The notes beneath the pieces were generated by a model. That model made no database searches, was not told where the DNA came from, and saw nothing but the letters and a program-made list of their open reading frames with translations. The position numbers were made by a program, and so were the translations under genes. Positions 1 to 7,865 of a DNA stretch of 11,261 nucleotides are shown here, in pieces (within the stretch, counting starts at the first letter, position 1; every line of letters begins with the position of its first letter). Origin of the DNA: an uncultured Parolsenella sp. (GTDB lineage Bacteria; Actinomycetota; Coriobacteriia; Coriobacteriales; Atopobiaceae); assembly GCA_934668375.1 (NCBI GenBank), contig CAKUNF010000023.1:1-11261 (forward strand). Reading direction: 5' to 3'.

Positions 1-87
1 GCCGTGGCACCCGTGGAGATCGACCGCCAGTCCATCCTCATCGACGCCGGCGCCGACACCGTGATCGCCGCTCTGGCACAAGCCTGA
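1..87 (+). CDS. 3' end of an unidentified gene (partial)
   Basis: The first 28 codons read openly in frame 1 and end in TGA at 85-87. The tail contains VEIDRQSILIDAGADTVIAA and ends LAQA. Codons are GC-rich at the third position, as in the other resident genes, so this is most likely the genuine C-terminus of a gene that begins outside the window. The fragment is too short to assign to a family, and I do not recognise it. The next gene on the same strand starts 105 bases later with its own ribosome binding site. I see no clear intrinsic terminator in the gap. Confidence 0.6.
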   Translation, partial: AVAPVEIDRQSILIDAGADTVIAALAQA

Positions 88-151
88 ACAGCTTCCCGCA
101 CCGTTCGCGCCCCGCTCGCCCGTCGCACGTCCCGCCCGGCCCCGCATCGTC

Positions 152-157
152 TATAAA
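152..157 (+). promoter_or_regulatory. possible -10 element for the 1439-residue surface protein gene
   Basis: TATAAA stands out as an AT-rich island in an otherwise very GC-rich leader, 35 bases before the start codon. No convincing -35 hexamer lies 16-18 bases upstream. A transcript starting about 7 bases downstream would have a short leader with a small hairpin (CGAGA 164-168, TCTCG 172-176) just ahead of the Shine-Dalgarno sequence at 178-185. This is a pattern-based guess. Confidence 0.3.
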
Positions 158-192
158 AGACTACGAGACAATCTCGCGGGAGGGGTCCAGCT

Positions 193-3100
193 ATGTCGAG
201 CGACGGGGCACGCAAAGGCGCACGCACAGTCACGCGCAAGGCGTTCATAGCCGGGGCCGCCGGCGGAATCGCAAGCCTGTTCCTCCCCTCACTGCCGGAC
301 GCGCCCGACACCTTCCCCCTGCCGCTTGGCCCCACCGACGCCTGGGGCGAGGAGATCTCCGCTGGCGCCCGCGTGCTCGTCGTGGGTCGCACGCAGCTCG
401 GCATCGCCGTGGCAGACGCCGCCACCAAGCCCCTGCGCTCCATCGAGGGCGCCACCGTCACCGTGACGTCGTTTTACAACGGCAAGCAGACAAGCGGCAC
501 CACGGACGAGAGCGGCAGCGTCCTTCTCGACATCGCGGAGCTTGCCGAGGAGGTCTCGCCAGACTCCCCCGAGCACGACGGCGACAAGAAACTCGAGTAT
601 TGCTTCAACGGCCGCATCCTCGTGGAGCGCGCCGGTTACCGAGACGTCGTGATCCCCCGCATCCGTCTGCGCTCGTGCTCCGCCCTCATCGCGCCCACGC
701 GCGTCCTGGACCAGACGCGCCCCTACCTGCGCCAGCTCTCCTTTGACGAGTGGGACGTCCAGTACACGCGTGCCACGTTCATGCGCTCGGCCGAGAGCAA
801 GGGGACGCACCGTCTGCTTGCGCAGGCGTGGATCCCCAACGGCCATTCGCTCAAGCTGCGCGCCTACTACGACGCGCCCGACGGCGGCACCGCAGACATC
901 GGCACCCAGACGCTCACGGCAGGCTCCTCCAACCTGGCAACCGCCAGCTTTGACGAGGCGTTCCTCGACCCCGCCTATCCCAAGAAGGTCCTGCCCGCAG
1001 GCTGTGCGCTCCACGTCTCCATGGAGTACGACGGAACCATATATGACCAGGTAACGGGCCTGGAAATCAAGGAGTCGCCCTTTGATGACGACGCAAGCGG
1101 AAGCGTCGCCATCACGCCGGGCGCCATCCTGGGAGACGAGGACCTCAACCTCTTCACCATCCCGGACTCTCTGCCCAAGCCGCTCGGCGGCAGCCAATTC
1201 AGCATCTGGAAGCCCAAGTTCCCCGTCCTGTTCGACTTCTCGCCGCTTGGCTACGTGATGTTCGGCCTGCGCCTGGGCTCGCTCAGCCACGTGGACGACA
1301 AGGGCCTGCTCGACAAGGACGGCTGGCAGAAGACCCCGCGCGAGAGCGCCGGCAAGCAGTTCGACCGCCTCTGCGCCGAGCAGAGCGAGGCCATCGAGAA
1401 GGTCCAGAGCATGGGATCCTCCCCCGATGGCTCGGGCAAGAGCTCCTCGTTTGACCACGAGTGCACGAAGGAGATCAAAATCCGCGGCGCGGCGCAGGTG
1501 TTCGCCGAGCTTGCGTATGACTGGGACGCCAGCGAGTGGACAGGGGCCCTCAGCGCGGTCGTTGGTGCGGGCGTAGAGGCAACGTGGACCGCCCAGATGG
1601 TCATCGTGTCCGTTCCCGTCTACATCACGTTCGAGCTGGGTGCCGCCGTCAACGCGGGCCTCAAGTTTGGGATGCGGACGTATGGCCCGAGCATCAACAA
1701 GCTGCTCGAGAACGCCACGTATGACACGGAGTCCAGCAACGTCTCCGTCACGTTCGAGGTGAGCGTGGGCCTGTCGCTGGGCGTGGGCGTGGCAGACGTC
1801 CTGTGCGCCTATGTGCGCGGCGCGGGCTATATCTCCACCTGCGTGGCCTTCTACAAGGCAGACCCGTCCGTTCCCACCCCGCGCCTCACCGCGGGCCTGG
1901 GGCTGTCCGCCTCCGTGGGCGTGCAGTTCCTGCTGTTCAAGTGGAGCGGCCCCCTGTGGTCCCAGGACTGGCCGTGCATCTACGACTCGAACAATCCCGG
2001 CGGCACGAACGCCGTTGCCATGCTCGCGAGCAACGACTCGCTGCCGCTCGACGCCAACGGCATGCCGAGCTTTGACACCTTCGCCCGCGACATGACCATC
2101 GTGACGAACGAGGAGCTCCTCGGCGTCCGCGAGTTCGAGGCGGCCCCCGCCGCCGTGGCCGCGCTGTCGATGGACGAGGAGGACGCGGGCGACGCGACCG
2201 CCGACGCCGACGAGACCGCCGCCGCGAACGACGCCGCCACGACGGCCCCCGCCTCCCCCGAGCCCGAGGACCTCGGGGACGGTGTCCTCGCCTGGCAGAT
2301 GCCCGCGCCCGCAGAGCTCAATGACAACGCCGCCGCCATGCTTGCCTCGGCAGACGAGGCAACCTACCTCGGCAGTTCCTCGACCGGGGCCGACCCCACC
2401 GCAAACATCGGCGTTGCGGGCATCGGCGCCGACGTCTGCGGCGGCATCAGGCCCACGGCAGACACCCGCATCTTCACGAACGTGTTCAGCGACACGCGCA
2501 TGCGCACCATCGTCACCGGCAACGGCGTCGTCATGTTCCGCATCGCCTCGGTGGGCTACGGCACAGAGGCCCGCTCGCGCCTCGTCTACAGCATCAACAA
2601 GGGATCCACCTGGGGCACGCCGCAGGTCATCCCGTTCGAGGTCTACGGTGTTGACGGCGTGACGCGCCAGGACCTCTACGACTACGACCTCGCCATCACG
2701 CAGGTGGGCTTCTGGGGCACCTACCTCTACGTCATGCTCGTCTCGGGCACGCGCCCGCAGGGAGACGAGACCACCTTTGCCACGGCAAGCTCGCAGACCG
2801 TCATCAGCATCCTGCGCCTCTACGACTCCAACGCCGAGGGCGACGACCCCCTGCGCGTGAGCAGCGCCATCTCCTGGAGCCCCAAGAGCTCCTCCAAGTA
2901 CGCCTCGTTCTCCATGCCCTGCCTGCAGGCGTACGAGGACCGCAACTCCTTCGACCGCGAGACGAACAGCTGCGTCATCGGCACGTGCCTCGTCTCCACG
3001 GCGAGCACGGCCGAGGACCTCGTGAAGCCCGGCGCCAGCCGCGGCCTCATGAGCCTGTTCTTCGAGCACCGCAGGAACGAGGCACCCGTCGTCATCACCA

Positions 3101-4512
3101 AGTACGCAAGGATCCCGGTGAGGGGCGTCACGAAGCTCGTCCTGAGCCCCATCGCCTTTGACTCCACGCCCGAGTCCTGCGTGCGCGCCGAGAGGCGCCA
3201 CGCCTGCGTGGGTTGCGTCACGACGACCGGCTCCTACGTCGAGAAGATCGACGTCACCACGGCCGACAACTCGCAGGGCTTCACCATCGCGCTCGACACG
3301 GTGGTCGCACCCGATGCCGGCGAGGACGTCCAACGCCTCTACGCCACCGGGCGCGACGGCGAGTTCTACGCCATCCGCCGCACGTCGGACGCGGCGGCAG
3401 ACGGCTCGGGCATCCGCTATGACGGCCGGCTCTACCTCGCCAGCTTTGACACCTCGGCGCAGTTTGGCTCCTTCTCGTTCACCCAGGTGGGACCGGACGC
3501 GTGCACGCCCACCGAGCTCGCCGTGAGCAAGGACGGCCGCTACCTGTACTACCTCGTGAACAAGGAGGGCAAGACCGGCCAGGAGTACTCGGACGCGGGA
3601 GACGCCGGCAACCCAACCGAGAAGCCCAGCTACCGCGTCATGGCACTCGCGCGCGCGGAGGGACAGTTCTCCCGCCCGTTCGCCCTCTGCGAGCTCGAGC
3701 ATCCCGTGGACTTCGTGGTGTCCATGACGTCGAGCGGCACTACGGCCACGTTGCTCGCGGCCACGATCACGGACGCCGCGCACAGCCGCGCGGACATCTA
3801 TGACATCCGCATCCCGCTCGTGGTGTGTGCCACGCCGCTCTCGCTTGCCACGGAGGGCCCGTTTGCCTTTGCGGGCGAGCAGAGCGACTTCAACGTGCAG
3901 ATCAGAAACGACGGCAACACGATCGTGAGCGCGCTCACGGTCAGGCTCTATGACGAGCAGACCGGCCAGACGGTCGACTCCGCAAGCGTCTCGTTCGAGT
4001 CGGACGCGCTGCTCGCACCGGGCATGACCACAACCCAGCGCGTGAGCTTCGCCATCCCGGACGGATGGTCCGGCGAGAAGACGCTTCGCGCGGGCATCGA
4101 CAACGAGGCCACCGTCATCGTCCAGCCGGAGTTCGTCGCCACGGCGCTCGACGCGGACTCGGGCCAGAACGAAGCCTTCGACGGCATGTCCGACGAGGAC
4201 GCCGAGTGGCTGGCATTTCTGCTCGCGCTCGTCCTCGCGCTGTACGAGGACCCCTATGACGACTTCGACCTGGACGAGGACGACCAGCCGAAGGCCCAGG
4301 TCAATGTCGTGGACGGCCAGGCATTCGCCAACTACGGCGACCTCATCGCCCTGGGCGAGAATGACCAGACGAGCAAGAAGGTCGACCCGTCCGGCGGCGA
4401 CCAGCCCGGCTCGGGCTCCCAGGGCAACGGGGGCAGCGGCTCTTCGAAGGCCCTTCCCGACACCGGCGACGAGGGCCTCCTCGACCGCATCGCTCGCACC
4501 CTCGGCGCATAG
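193..4512 (+). CDS. large secreted multidomain surface protein with Asp-box propeller-like region and terminal LPDTG
   Basis: This is a 1439-residue protein of no family I can name as a whole. The ATG has a good Shine-Dalgarno sequence (GGGAGGGG, 178-185) 7 bases upstream. The N-terminus has a charged segment, then TRKAFIAG (14-21) and a hydrophobic stretch. It resembles an export signal, possibly a Tat-like one with RK instead of RR. Residues 57-160 look like a carboxypeptidase-regulatory/transthyretin-like beta domain (GATVTVTSF, then TTDESGSVLLDI). Residues 170-600 are strand-rich and unrecognised. Residues 645-710 are an Ala/Asp/Glu/Pro-rich linker. Residues 755-1210 look like a beta-propeller: SINKGSTW (800-807) fits an Asp-box, and DGRYLYYLV is at 1114-1122. 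Residues 1213-1320 look like a CARDB-type Ig fold (FNVQIRNDGNTIVSALTV). The tail has a hydrophobic patch (1339-1350), an acidic run, a Gly/Ser linker and LPDTG at 1421-1425. Only 14 non-hydrophobic residues follow LPDTG. The role is probably extracellular binding, by inference; no catalytic residues were identified. Confidence 0.85.
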   Translation: MSSDGARKGARTVTRKAFIAGAAGGIASLFLPSLPDAPDTFPLPLGPTDAWGEEISAGARVLVVGRTQLGIAVADAATKPLRSIEGATVTVTSFYNGKQTSGTTDESGSVLLDIAELAEEVSPDSPEHDGDKKLEYCFNGRILVERAGYRDVVIPRIRLRSCSALIAPTRVLDQTRPYLRQLSFDEWDVQYTRATFMRSAESKGTHRLLAQAWIPNGHSLKLRAYYDAPDGGTADIGTQTLTAGSSNLATASFDEAFLDPAYPKKVLPAGCALHVSMEYDGTIYDQVTGLEIKESPFDDDASGSVAITPGAILGDEDLNLFTIPDSLPKPLGGSQFSIWKPKFPVLFDFSPLGYVMFGLRLGSLSHVDDKGLLDKDGWQKTPRESAGKQFDRLCAEQSEAIEKVQSMGSSPDGSGKSSSFDHECTKEIKIRGAAQVFAELAYDWDASEWTGALSAVVGAGVEATWTAQMVIVSVPVYITFELGAAVNAGLKFGMRTYGPSINKLLENATYDTESSNVSVTFEVSVGLSLGVGVADVLCAYVRGAGYISTCVAFYKADPSVPTPRLTAGLGLSASVGVQFLLFKWSGPLWSQDWPCIYDSNNPGGTNAVAMLASNDSLPLDANGMPSFDTFARDMTIVTNEELLGVREFEAAPAAVAALSMDEEDAGDATADADETAAANDAATTAPASPEPEDLGDGVLAWQMPAPAELNDNAAAMLASADEATYLGSSSTGADPTANIGVAGIGADVCGGIRPTADTRIFTNVFSDTRMRTIVTGNGVVMFRIASVGYGTEARSRLVYSINKGSTWGTPQVIPFEVYGVDGVTRQDLYDYDLAITQVGFWGTYLYVMLVSGTRPQGDETTFATASSQTVISILRLYDSNAEGDDPLRVSSAISWSPKSSSKYASFSMPCLQAYEDRNSFDRETNSCVIGTCLVSTASTAEDLVKPGASRGLMSLFFEHRRNEAPVVITKYARIPVRGVTKLVLSPIAFDSTPESCVRAERRHACVGCVTTTGSYVEKIDVTTADNSQGFTIALDTVVAPDAGEDVQRLYATGRDGEFYAIRRTSDAAADGSGIRYDGRLYLASFDTSAQFGSFSFTQVGPDACTPTELAVSKDGRYLYYLVNKEGKTGQEYSDAGDAGNPTEKPSYRVMALARAEGQFSRPFALCELEHPVDFVVSMTSSGTTATLLAATITDAAHSRADIYDIRIPLVVCATPLSLATEGPFAFAGEQSDFNVQIRNDGNTIVSALTVRLYDEQTGQTVDSASVSFESDALLAPGMTTTQRVSFAIPDGWSGEKTLRAGIDNEATVIVQPEFVATALDADSGQNEAFDGMSDEDAEWLAFLLALVLALYEDPYDDFDLDEDDQPKAQVNVVDGQAFANYGDLIALGENDQTSKKVDPSGGDQPGSGSQGNGGSGSSKALPDTGDEGLLDRIARTLGA

Positions 4513-4516
4513 GCAC

Positions 4517-4556
4517 AAAAAATGGGCCCAAAGGTGTCAAAGACCTTTGGGCCCAT
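4517..4556 (-). terminator. intrinsic terminator between convergent genes (hairpin copy 1)
   Basis: Arms 4522-4535 and 4543-4556 are perfect 14-bp complements around the 7-base loop GTCAAAG. On the minus strand the hairpin is followed by six T residues (complement of A 4517-4522), the classic intrinsic terminator for the 691-residue gene ending at 4572. On the plus strand the hairpin lies 9 bases after the stop codon at 4510-4512 but has no T-tract behind it. It may still help stop that transcript. A near-identical hairpin occurs at 7827-7865. Confidence 0.8.
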
Positions 4557-4571
4557 CCCACGTCACTTGCG

Positions 4572-6647
4572 CTACTTCTTAGCGAGCGCTCCCGTACACA
4601 GGGCGATAACGCCAGCCACGAGCATGGCGAGGCAGGCACCCGCGACAAACGGATCCGAGGTCTGCGGCAGCTCGGCAGAAGAGGCGGCAGGCGCAGCCGT
4701 CGGCGTCGTGGCGCCGGGCTTCGCCGGCATGTCGCCGCCGGGCTGCACAGGCGCGCTCTTCTTCGTGAACTTCCAGGTGCCCGAGAAGGTCACGTTGCCC
4801 TCGTCGTCTGCATCGTCCATGGCCGCAGCAGCGGAGTCGCGGTCATAGCCCTCGAACGTCCAGGTGCCGTCCGCCGTCTCCACGATGGTCTTCGCAGGGG
4901 CACCGGCCGCAATCTCGCTGCCGCGAGGATAGCTGTTCTCGTCCTTAGGAAGCAGCGCGAGAACCTCGTCGGGCAGCTGCTGGCCCGGCAGGGCACTGCT
5001 GAACGCGTACTTCACACCAAAGCGCTTGCGCAGCTTGGCGAAGTGCGCCTTGTACGTCGCGCTGCTCGTCACGTCCGTGACGGTGGAGTCCCAGCCGTCA
5101 AAGACGTAGTCAAAGGTGTCATCGGAGTCCCTCGTGGGCGTGGGCACCTTGATCTGGTCTGCCTTCGTGCCTGGCTCGTACCATCCCTCGCCATAGGTGA
5201 CGCTGCCGTCCTCGTTCGTGAACGTCACCTTCACGAGCTTGTTATTCGAGGCCGCGACGAGGGCAACGGAGTCGCCGGTACCAATGCTCGCGTAGTTGCC
5301 AAACTCCTGGCGCTCGCTGGCCGCTTGCGAGGCGTAACGGGAGCCCTCGCCGTCGACGTACCAGCCATCGATCCTGCTACCGGTGACGTCATCGGGCTTG
5401 CCGAGGTAGTTCTCGCCCATGTCACGGGCGGAGGAGAGGGCCACCTTCGTGCGGGAAGTGCAGACGTCTGCGCCATGCGAGAACGCCGTGTTGTTGCACA
5501 GCGCGGTGTTCGTCACCGTCAGCGTATCCATGCCGCTGTTTGCGTATGCCGCCAGGCCACCGCCCTCCGCGGCGCTGTTGCCCGAGATGGTGGCGCCGTC
5601 AATGGAGACTGTGGCCGAATCGTTCACGTCGAACACGAGCACGCCGCCGCCGCTGCACTCATCATCGCCGGCCTTGTTTCCCGTTATCGAGACCTTGCCG
5701 ATGTGGAGGCCCTGCTTCTCGGTCGCACCCGCGCTCGTGGTGCCATCCCACAGGGCAGCAGCCGCGGGGCCATAGCCAACGGACACAAAGACGCCGGCAC
5801 CGTCGCTGGCCGTGTTGTTCTCCACCGTGCCACCGTTGAGCTCGGCATAGCTCTTGAGGACGCGAGACCCGTTGGCCATCTCGCTCAAGGACGCAACGAC
5901 GGCCACGCCACCGCCCTCGCCCGTGGCCCTGTTGCCCGAGATTGAGCCGCCGTTCATGACGAAGCACGAGCCACCGGTCACGCATACGCCACCGCCAAGA
6001 GCCTGCGGAATGCCGCCCGGCGCAGAGCCGCTATCCGCGTAGCAGTCCTTGATCTGACCGCCATCCATGACAAACGTTCCGCCAAGGACCACGCCCACGC
6101 CGCCGCCGTAGCAAAGCGATCCGTCCTTGAGGCCACAGTTCTCGATGGTGCCACCATGCATGTGGAACGTGCCGCCGTTGACGGTGACGCCGCCGCCAAA
6201 GTAGTTGCTGCCCTCACGGTCCGCAAGCGTAACGCCGGAGTACATGTCGCAGGAGCCCCGCACGTCCAGCAGGCCCGGACAGTCGTTGCTCTGCTCGTCC
6301 GTGCCCCTGATGGTCAGGGTGTCGCTGCCGTCCACGGCGCCAAGATTGAGCTGCGCGCCCCTGTAGATCTGGATGGAGGCGTACCGGAGCATCGTCAGCG
6401 TGTGGCCCCCGCCAAGAATCGTGACCGAGCGGCCGGAGACGCCCAGACCCTTGGCCTCGATGTCGTTCGCCAGCCTGATGACGCACTCGCCATCGCCAGC
6501 CGAGGACAGCGCAGACTCAAGCTCGTCGCCCGTTGACACCTCGATGACGCCCGGCTCGTCGGCACGTACCGCCAGCGGGCACGCTCCCCACGCAAAAGCC
6601 GCCAGCGCCACAAGAAGGGCCGCCAGCACGCCTCTCGTCTTATTCAT
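4572..6647 (-). CDS. sortase-anchored right-handed beta-helix surface protein with SHIRT-like domain
   Basis: This 691-residue wall protein is read on the minus strand from ATG at 6647. A modest Shine-Dalgarno sequence (GGGG, about 9 bases upstream) precedes it. Residues 1-29 form a Sec signal peptide with likely cleavage after AVRA. Residues 35-410 are a parallel beta-helix built of repeats of the GGGVxVxGGTFxMxGGxI type, at about 151, 181, 218, 245, 283, 333 and 362. Residues 471-537 resemble an InlB-type bacterial repeat (VTFTNEDGSVTYGEGWY, then FDGWDSTVTD). Residues 543-628 match the SHIRT domain pattern (VKYAFSSALPGQQLPDEV, then DGTWTFEGYD and FSGTWKFTKK), known from streptococcal surface proteins as a rod-like spacer. 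The C-terminus is a complete sorting signal: LPQTS at 660-664, a hydrophobic helix, then KK. The beta-helix may bind or process a polysaccharide or act as an adhesin. No active site was recognised. About a dozen cysteines lie in the exported part, unusual for a wall protein. Confidence 0.88.
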   Translation of the reverse strand: MNKTRGVLAALLVALAAFAWGACPLAVRADEPGVIEVSTGDELESALSSAGDGECVIRLANDIEAKGLGVSGRSVTILGGGHTLTMLRYASIQIYRGAQLNLGAVDGSDTLTIRGTDEQSNDCPGLLDVRGSCDMYSGVTLADREGSNYFGGGVTVNGGTFHMHGGTIENCGLKDGSLCYGGGVGVVLGGTFVMDGGQIKDCYADSGSAPGGIPQALGGGVCVTGGSCFVMNGGSISGNRATGEGGGVAVVASLSEMANGSRVLKSYAELNGGTVENNTASDGAGVFVSVGYGPAAAALWDGTTSAGATEKQGLHIGKVSITGNKAGDDECSGGGVLVFDVNDSATVSIDGATISGNSAAEGGGLAAYANSGMDTLTVTNTALCNNTAFSHGADVCTSRTKVALSSARDMGENYLGKPDDVTGSRIDGWYVDGEGSRYASQAASERQEFGNYASIGTGDSVALVAASNNKLVKVTFTNEDGSVTYGEGWYEPGTKADQIKVPTPTRDSDDTFDYVFDGWDSTVTDVTSSATYKAHFAKLRKRFGVKYAFSSALPGQQLPDEVLALLPKDENSYPRGSEIAAGAPAKTIVETADGTWTFEGYDRDSAAAAMDDADDEGNVTFSGTWKFTKKSAPVQPGGDMPAKPGATTPTAAPAASSAELPQTSDPFVAGACLAMLVAGVIALCTGALAKK

Positions 6648-6808
6648 GTTATCTTGCCCCTATTACATGCATCCGGCCCGATCGACCAGGTGGCTTTCTC
6701 GTTATATGCGGGGCGCACCATACTATATCTAGTGGGCTCCCTGCAATTTAGCGAAGCAAAGTCTCCCACGAGCGGTCGCCCACGGACGGGGACAGACGCC
6801 CGCTCCGC

Positions 6809-7741
6809 TCACGCCAGGCGCTCGGCCTCGAAGACCCTCTCGGCAGCCCTCTCGTACTCATCGGCCTTCTTCGCCTTGCGGACGCAGCGCCACACGGCCG
6901 CGGGATCGGCAAAGGAGAGCTTGGCGTAGGACCACCATTCCTTCATGCGAAAGACCGCGTTGCCGCCGATCTCTTCCACGTAGGCCGCGTACAGCTCGTC
7001 GTGGAAGTGTCTGAGCTCGGGCGCCGCGAGCTCCTCTCCCCCATGCAGCACGCGTGGCAGGGCAGGGTTCATGAGCACGCCTCGGCCCAGCATCACATGG
7101 TGCGTCAGCGGATAGGCCACGAGCAGCTCATCCATATCCCCGGCCGTGAAGACGTCGCCGTTGTATGCCACGGGAAACGACGCCGTCTCGAGCGTCTTGC
7201 CATACGCCTCGCGCCGCGGCACGCCCTCGTAGCCGTCTCGCTGAACACGCGGGTGCACGATGAGCTCGGCCAGTGGCAGGCGGCAATACGCCTCGAGGAT
7301 GCGATCGTACTCGTCGTCCCGCTCGAGCCCCAGCCGCGTCTTGACCGAGACGGGCAGCGGCGAGCGCTCGCAGACGTCCTCGAGAAACGCCTCCAGCTCA
7401 TCGGGGTTACGCAGAAAGCCCGCGCCCTTACCCTTGGACACAACCGTCCCCGACGGGCAGCCCAGATTGAGGTTGACCTCGTGATACCCCATCTGTTCCA
7501 GCAACTCCGCCGCCCAGACGAACTCGTCGGCATTTCTCGTCAGCAGCTGGGGCACGACGTCGAGGCCGGCGTTGGCCGCGGGGTCGAGCTCACGGACGAC
7601 CTTGCCCTTGAACCCGCAGCCCACGCGAGGCGGCGCGATGAACGGCGTGTAGTAGCGGTCAAGCGGGCCAAAGCAGTCCGCGTGGACGCGCCGAAACACA
7701 TGGCCCGTCACCCCCTCCATGGGGGCCAGCGACAGAATCAT
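6809..7741 (-). CDS. tRNA-dihydrouridine synthase (Dus family)
   Basis: This is a 310-residue FMN-dependent enzyme that reduces uridine to dihydrouridine in tRNA, using NADPH in characterised members. It opens with LAPMEGVTGHVFRR (5-18), the family's flavin-binding start. The signature NLNLGCPSG places the catalytic cysteine at C95. KTRLG (K134) and VHPRVQRDGYEG (H163, R165) are FMN or substrate contacts in the family. NGD at 194-196 and GRGVLMNP at 219-226 close the TIM barrel. The length fits the family. I chose the ATG at 7741 because GAGGAGGG (7747-7754) lies 5 bases upstream. An in-frame start at 7819 would add 26 unconserved residues and read through a hairpin. The subfamily (DusA, B or C type) cannot be fixed by eye. 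The next gene on this strand starts 161 bases downstream. No clear terminator was seen between them, so read-through is possible. Confidence 0.9.
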   Translation of the reverse strand: MILSLAPMEGVTGHVFRRVHADCFGPLDRYYTPFIAPPRVGCGFKGKVVRELDPAANAGLDVVPQLLTRNADEFVWAAELLEQMGYHEVNLNLGCPSGTVVSKGKGAGFLRNPDELEAFLEDVCERSPLPVSVKTRLGLERDDEYDRILEAYCRLPLAELIVHPRVQRDGYEGVPRREAYGKTLETASFPVAYNGDVFTAGDMDELLVAYPLTHHVMLGRGVLMNPALPRVLHGGEELAAPELRHFHDELYAAYVEEIGGNAVFRMKEWWSYAKLSFADPAAVWRCVRKAKKADEYERAAERVFEAERLA

Positions 7742-7770
7742 CAATGCCCTCCTCAAACGAACCAAGCGGC

Positions 7771-7797
7771 AAAAAAGGGGCATGCGCACTAAGCCCC
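7771..7797 (-). terminator. terminator-like hairpin with T-tract in the dihydrouridine synthase leader
   Basis: On the minus strand GGGGC (complement of 7793-7797), an 11-base loop and GCCCC (complement of 7777-7781) are followed by six T residues (complement of 7771-7776). The stem is only 5 bp but all G:C. It lies about 30 bases before the start codon at 7741, so it would act within the leader as an attenuator, or end a lost upstream gene. The sequence shows the shape; its function is inferred. Confidence 0.4.
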
Positions 7798-7826
7798 GTT
7801 CGAGTTTAGCGGCACCCATACGCCCT

Positions 7827-7865
7827 CGATGTGCCCAAAGGTGTCAAAGACTTTTGGGCACATCG
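7827..7865. repeat. second copy of the GTCAAAG-loop hairpin
   Basis: Arms 7827-7842 and 7850-7865 form a 16-bp stem with one G:T wobble (7840 with 7852) around the loop GTCAAAG, the same loop as at 4536-4542. The inner 14-bp arms differ from copy 1 at three bases. Two of these form a compensatory exchange: G4525:C4553 becomes T7832:A7860. No T-tract follows on either strand, so this copy is not a typical terminator. It lies upstream of the divergent dihydrouridine synthase and nuclease genes. It may be a mobile small palindrome, a protein-binding site, or the relic terminator of a lost minus-strand gene. Confidence 0.75.

Noticed and set aside
289..4518. 1409-codon open frame on the minus strand opposite the large surface protein gene
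   Set aside because: It is a mirror of strong GC third-position bias in the plus-strand gene. Its product is Arg/Val/Ala/Gly-rich low-information sequence with no domain, and the plus-strand gene has a good ribosome binding site and recognisable modules.
5043..5945. 300-codon plus-strand open frame opposite the beta-helix gene
   Set aside because: It is a shadow of the minus-strand gene, which has a signal peptide, repeats and a sorting signal. The plus-strand product shows none of these.
6648..6808. Search for a terminator or clear promoter between the two minus-strand genes
   Set aside because: Only loose hairpins with long loops were found. TATAGT- and TATAAC-like hexamers exist on the minus strand (complement of 6722-6727 and 6701-6706), but no -35 lies at proper spacing.
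7001..7792. 263-codon plus-strand open frame opposite the dihydrouridine synthase gene
   Set aside because: It is a shadow of a gene with all family motifs; composition is His/Arg-rich and uninformative.
7742..7819. N-terminal extension of the dihydrouridine synthase to a start at 7819
   Set aside because: The extra residues are not family-like, the region contains a hairpin with a T-tract, and an excellent ribosome binding site precedes 7741.
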